Assembly (NCBI GenBank): GCA_021405325.1
Contig: QWII01000144.1
Location: 1-21,391 of the forward strand
Source: Caldilinea sp. CFX5
GTDB taxonomy: Bacteria; Chloroflexota; Anaerolineae; Caldilineales; Caldilineaceae
Direction: 5' to 3'
Length of the DNA: 21,391 bases
The notes beneath the pieces are model-generated. The model did not search any database. It was not told the origin of the DNA and saw nothing but the letters and a program-made list of their open reading frames with translations. Shown here in pieces: positions 21,266-21,391 of the stretch (positions within the stretch are counted from its first letter, which is position 1; each line of letters starts with the position of its first letter). Position numbers and translations under genes: made by a program.

Positions 21266-21391
21266 TTCATGGGAGTTAGGAATTTGTTTCGGTAATCGTA
21301 GGTGCGGTTTGTAACCGCACTTGATACCTGGGAACCGTGCGGTCACAAACCGCAACTACGATTACCGAAAAAAATTCCTAACTCCCATGAA
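21266..21391. repeat. Very long palindrome, 55-bp arms, upstream of PAAR
   Basis: The arms 21266-21320 and 21337-21391 match at 52 of 55 positions, with a 16-base loop. The window ends inside or at the edge of the right arm, so the true element may be longer. It lies about 30 bases upstream of the PAAR start. No -10/-35 pair stands out. It includes the word gtgcggttt paired with aaaccgca and cggtaatcgta paired with tacgattaccg. Confidence 0.9.

Overview
The window comes from a GC-rich bacterial chromosome. I suspect a Chloroflexota member (Anaerolineae/Caldilineae type), because of the gene content, the wide gaps filled with long hairpins and the small acidic protein at 305-541. No rRNA or marker gene is present, so this placement is only an inference. 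I saw no tRNA, rRNA, CRISPR array, transposase or integrase.

Left part (1-9208): ordinary metabolic genes in short transcription units. A partial gene (1-76) and a 78-aa acidic protein (305-541) are on the minus strand. Next comes a plus-strand run: an oligogalacturonate-lyase-family beta-propeller enzyme (672-1775), a Gfo/Idh/MocA oxidoreductase that lacks the usual EKP lysine (1875-3131) and a nitroreductase (3147-3758). After these are a medium-chain acyl-CoA synthetase-like ligase (3944-5632), a convergent short-chain dehydrogenase (5729-6550), a divergent MFS transporter (6734-8032) and an alpha/beta hydrolase (8408-9208, minus).

Right part (9334-21236, all minus strand, transcribed from right to left): the baseplate and fibre half of a contractile injection system, most likely an extracellular one (eCIS, Afp/PVC-like). 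In transcription order it encodes a PAAR spike tip, a gp25-like baseplate wedge protein, a baseplate J protein, a tail protein I-like protein with an apparent beta-propeller inserted in it, two long coiled-coil proteins, a 602-aa beta-rich protein of unknown function and a lipoprotein gene with two mutually compensating frameshifts. Sheath, tube, spike, LysM and ATPase genes would lie to the right, outside the window. The two coiled-coil proteins appear to be distant paralogues: they share four collinear motif blocks (WG[QR]L, D-[IF]-Y-[YF]-Q, WR...TV and W-[IL]-G-P-W-L). They are candidates for paired fibres or legs.

The most unusual feature is between the genes. Every true gap in the injection-system cluster holds a palindrome or repeat array. 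Four of these junctions carry tandem repeats with an 8-base period that begin at, or within about ten bases of, the stop codon of the preceding gene. The octamer sequence differs between junctions, and the two arms are roughly complementary. Where genes overlap (gpJ/gpI and unknown/lipoprotein) there is no such element. Other long hairpins occur in the metabolic part, including one family present twice.
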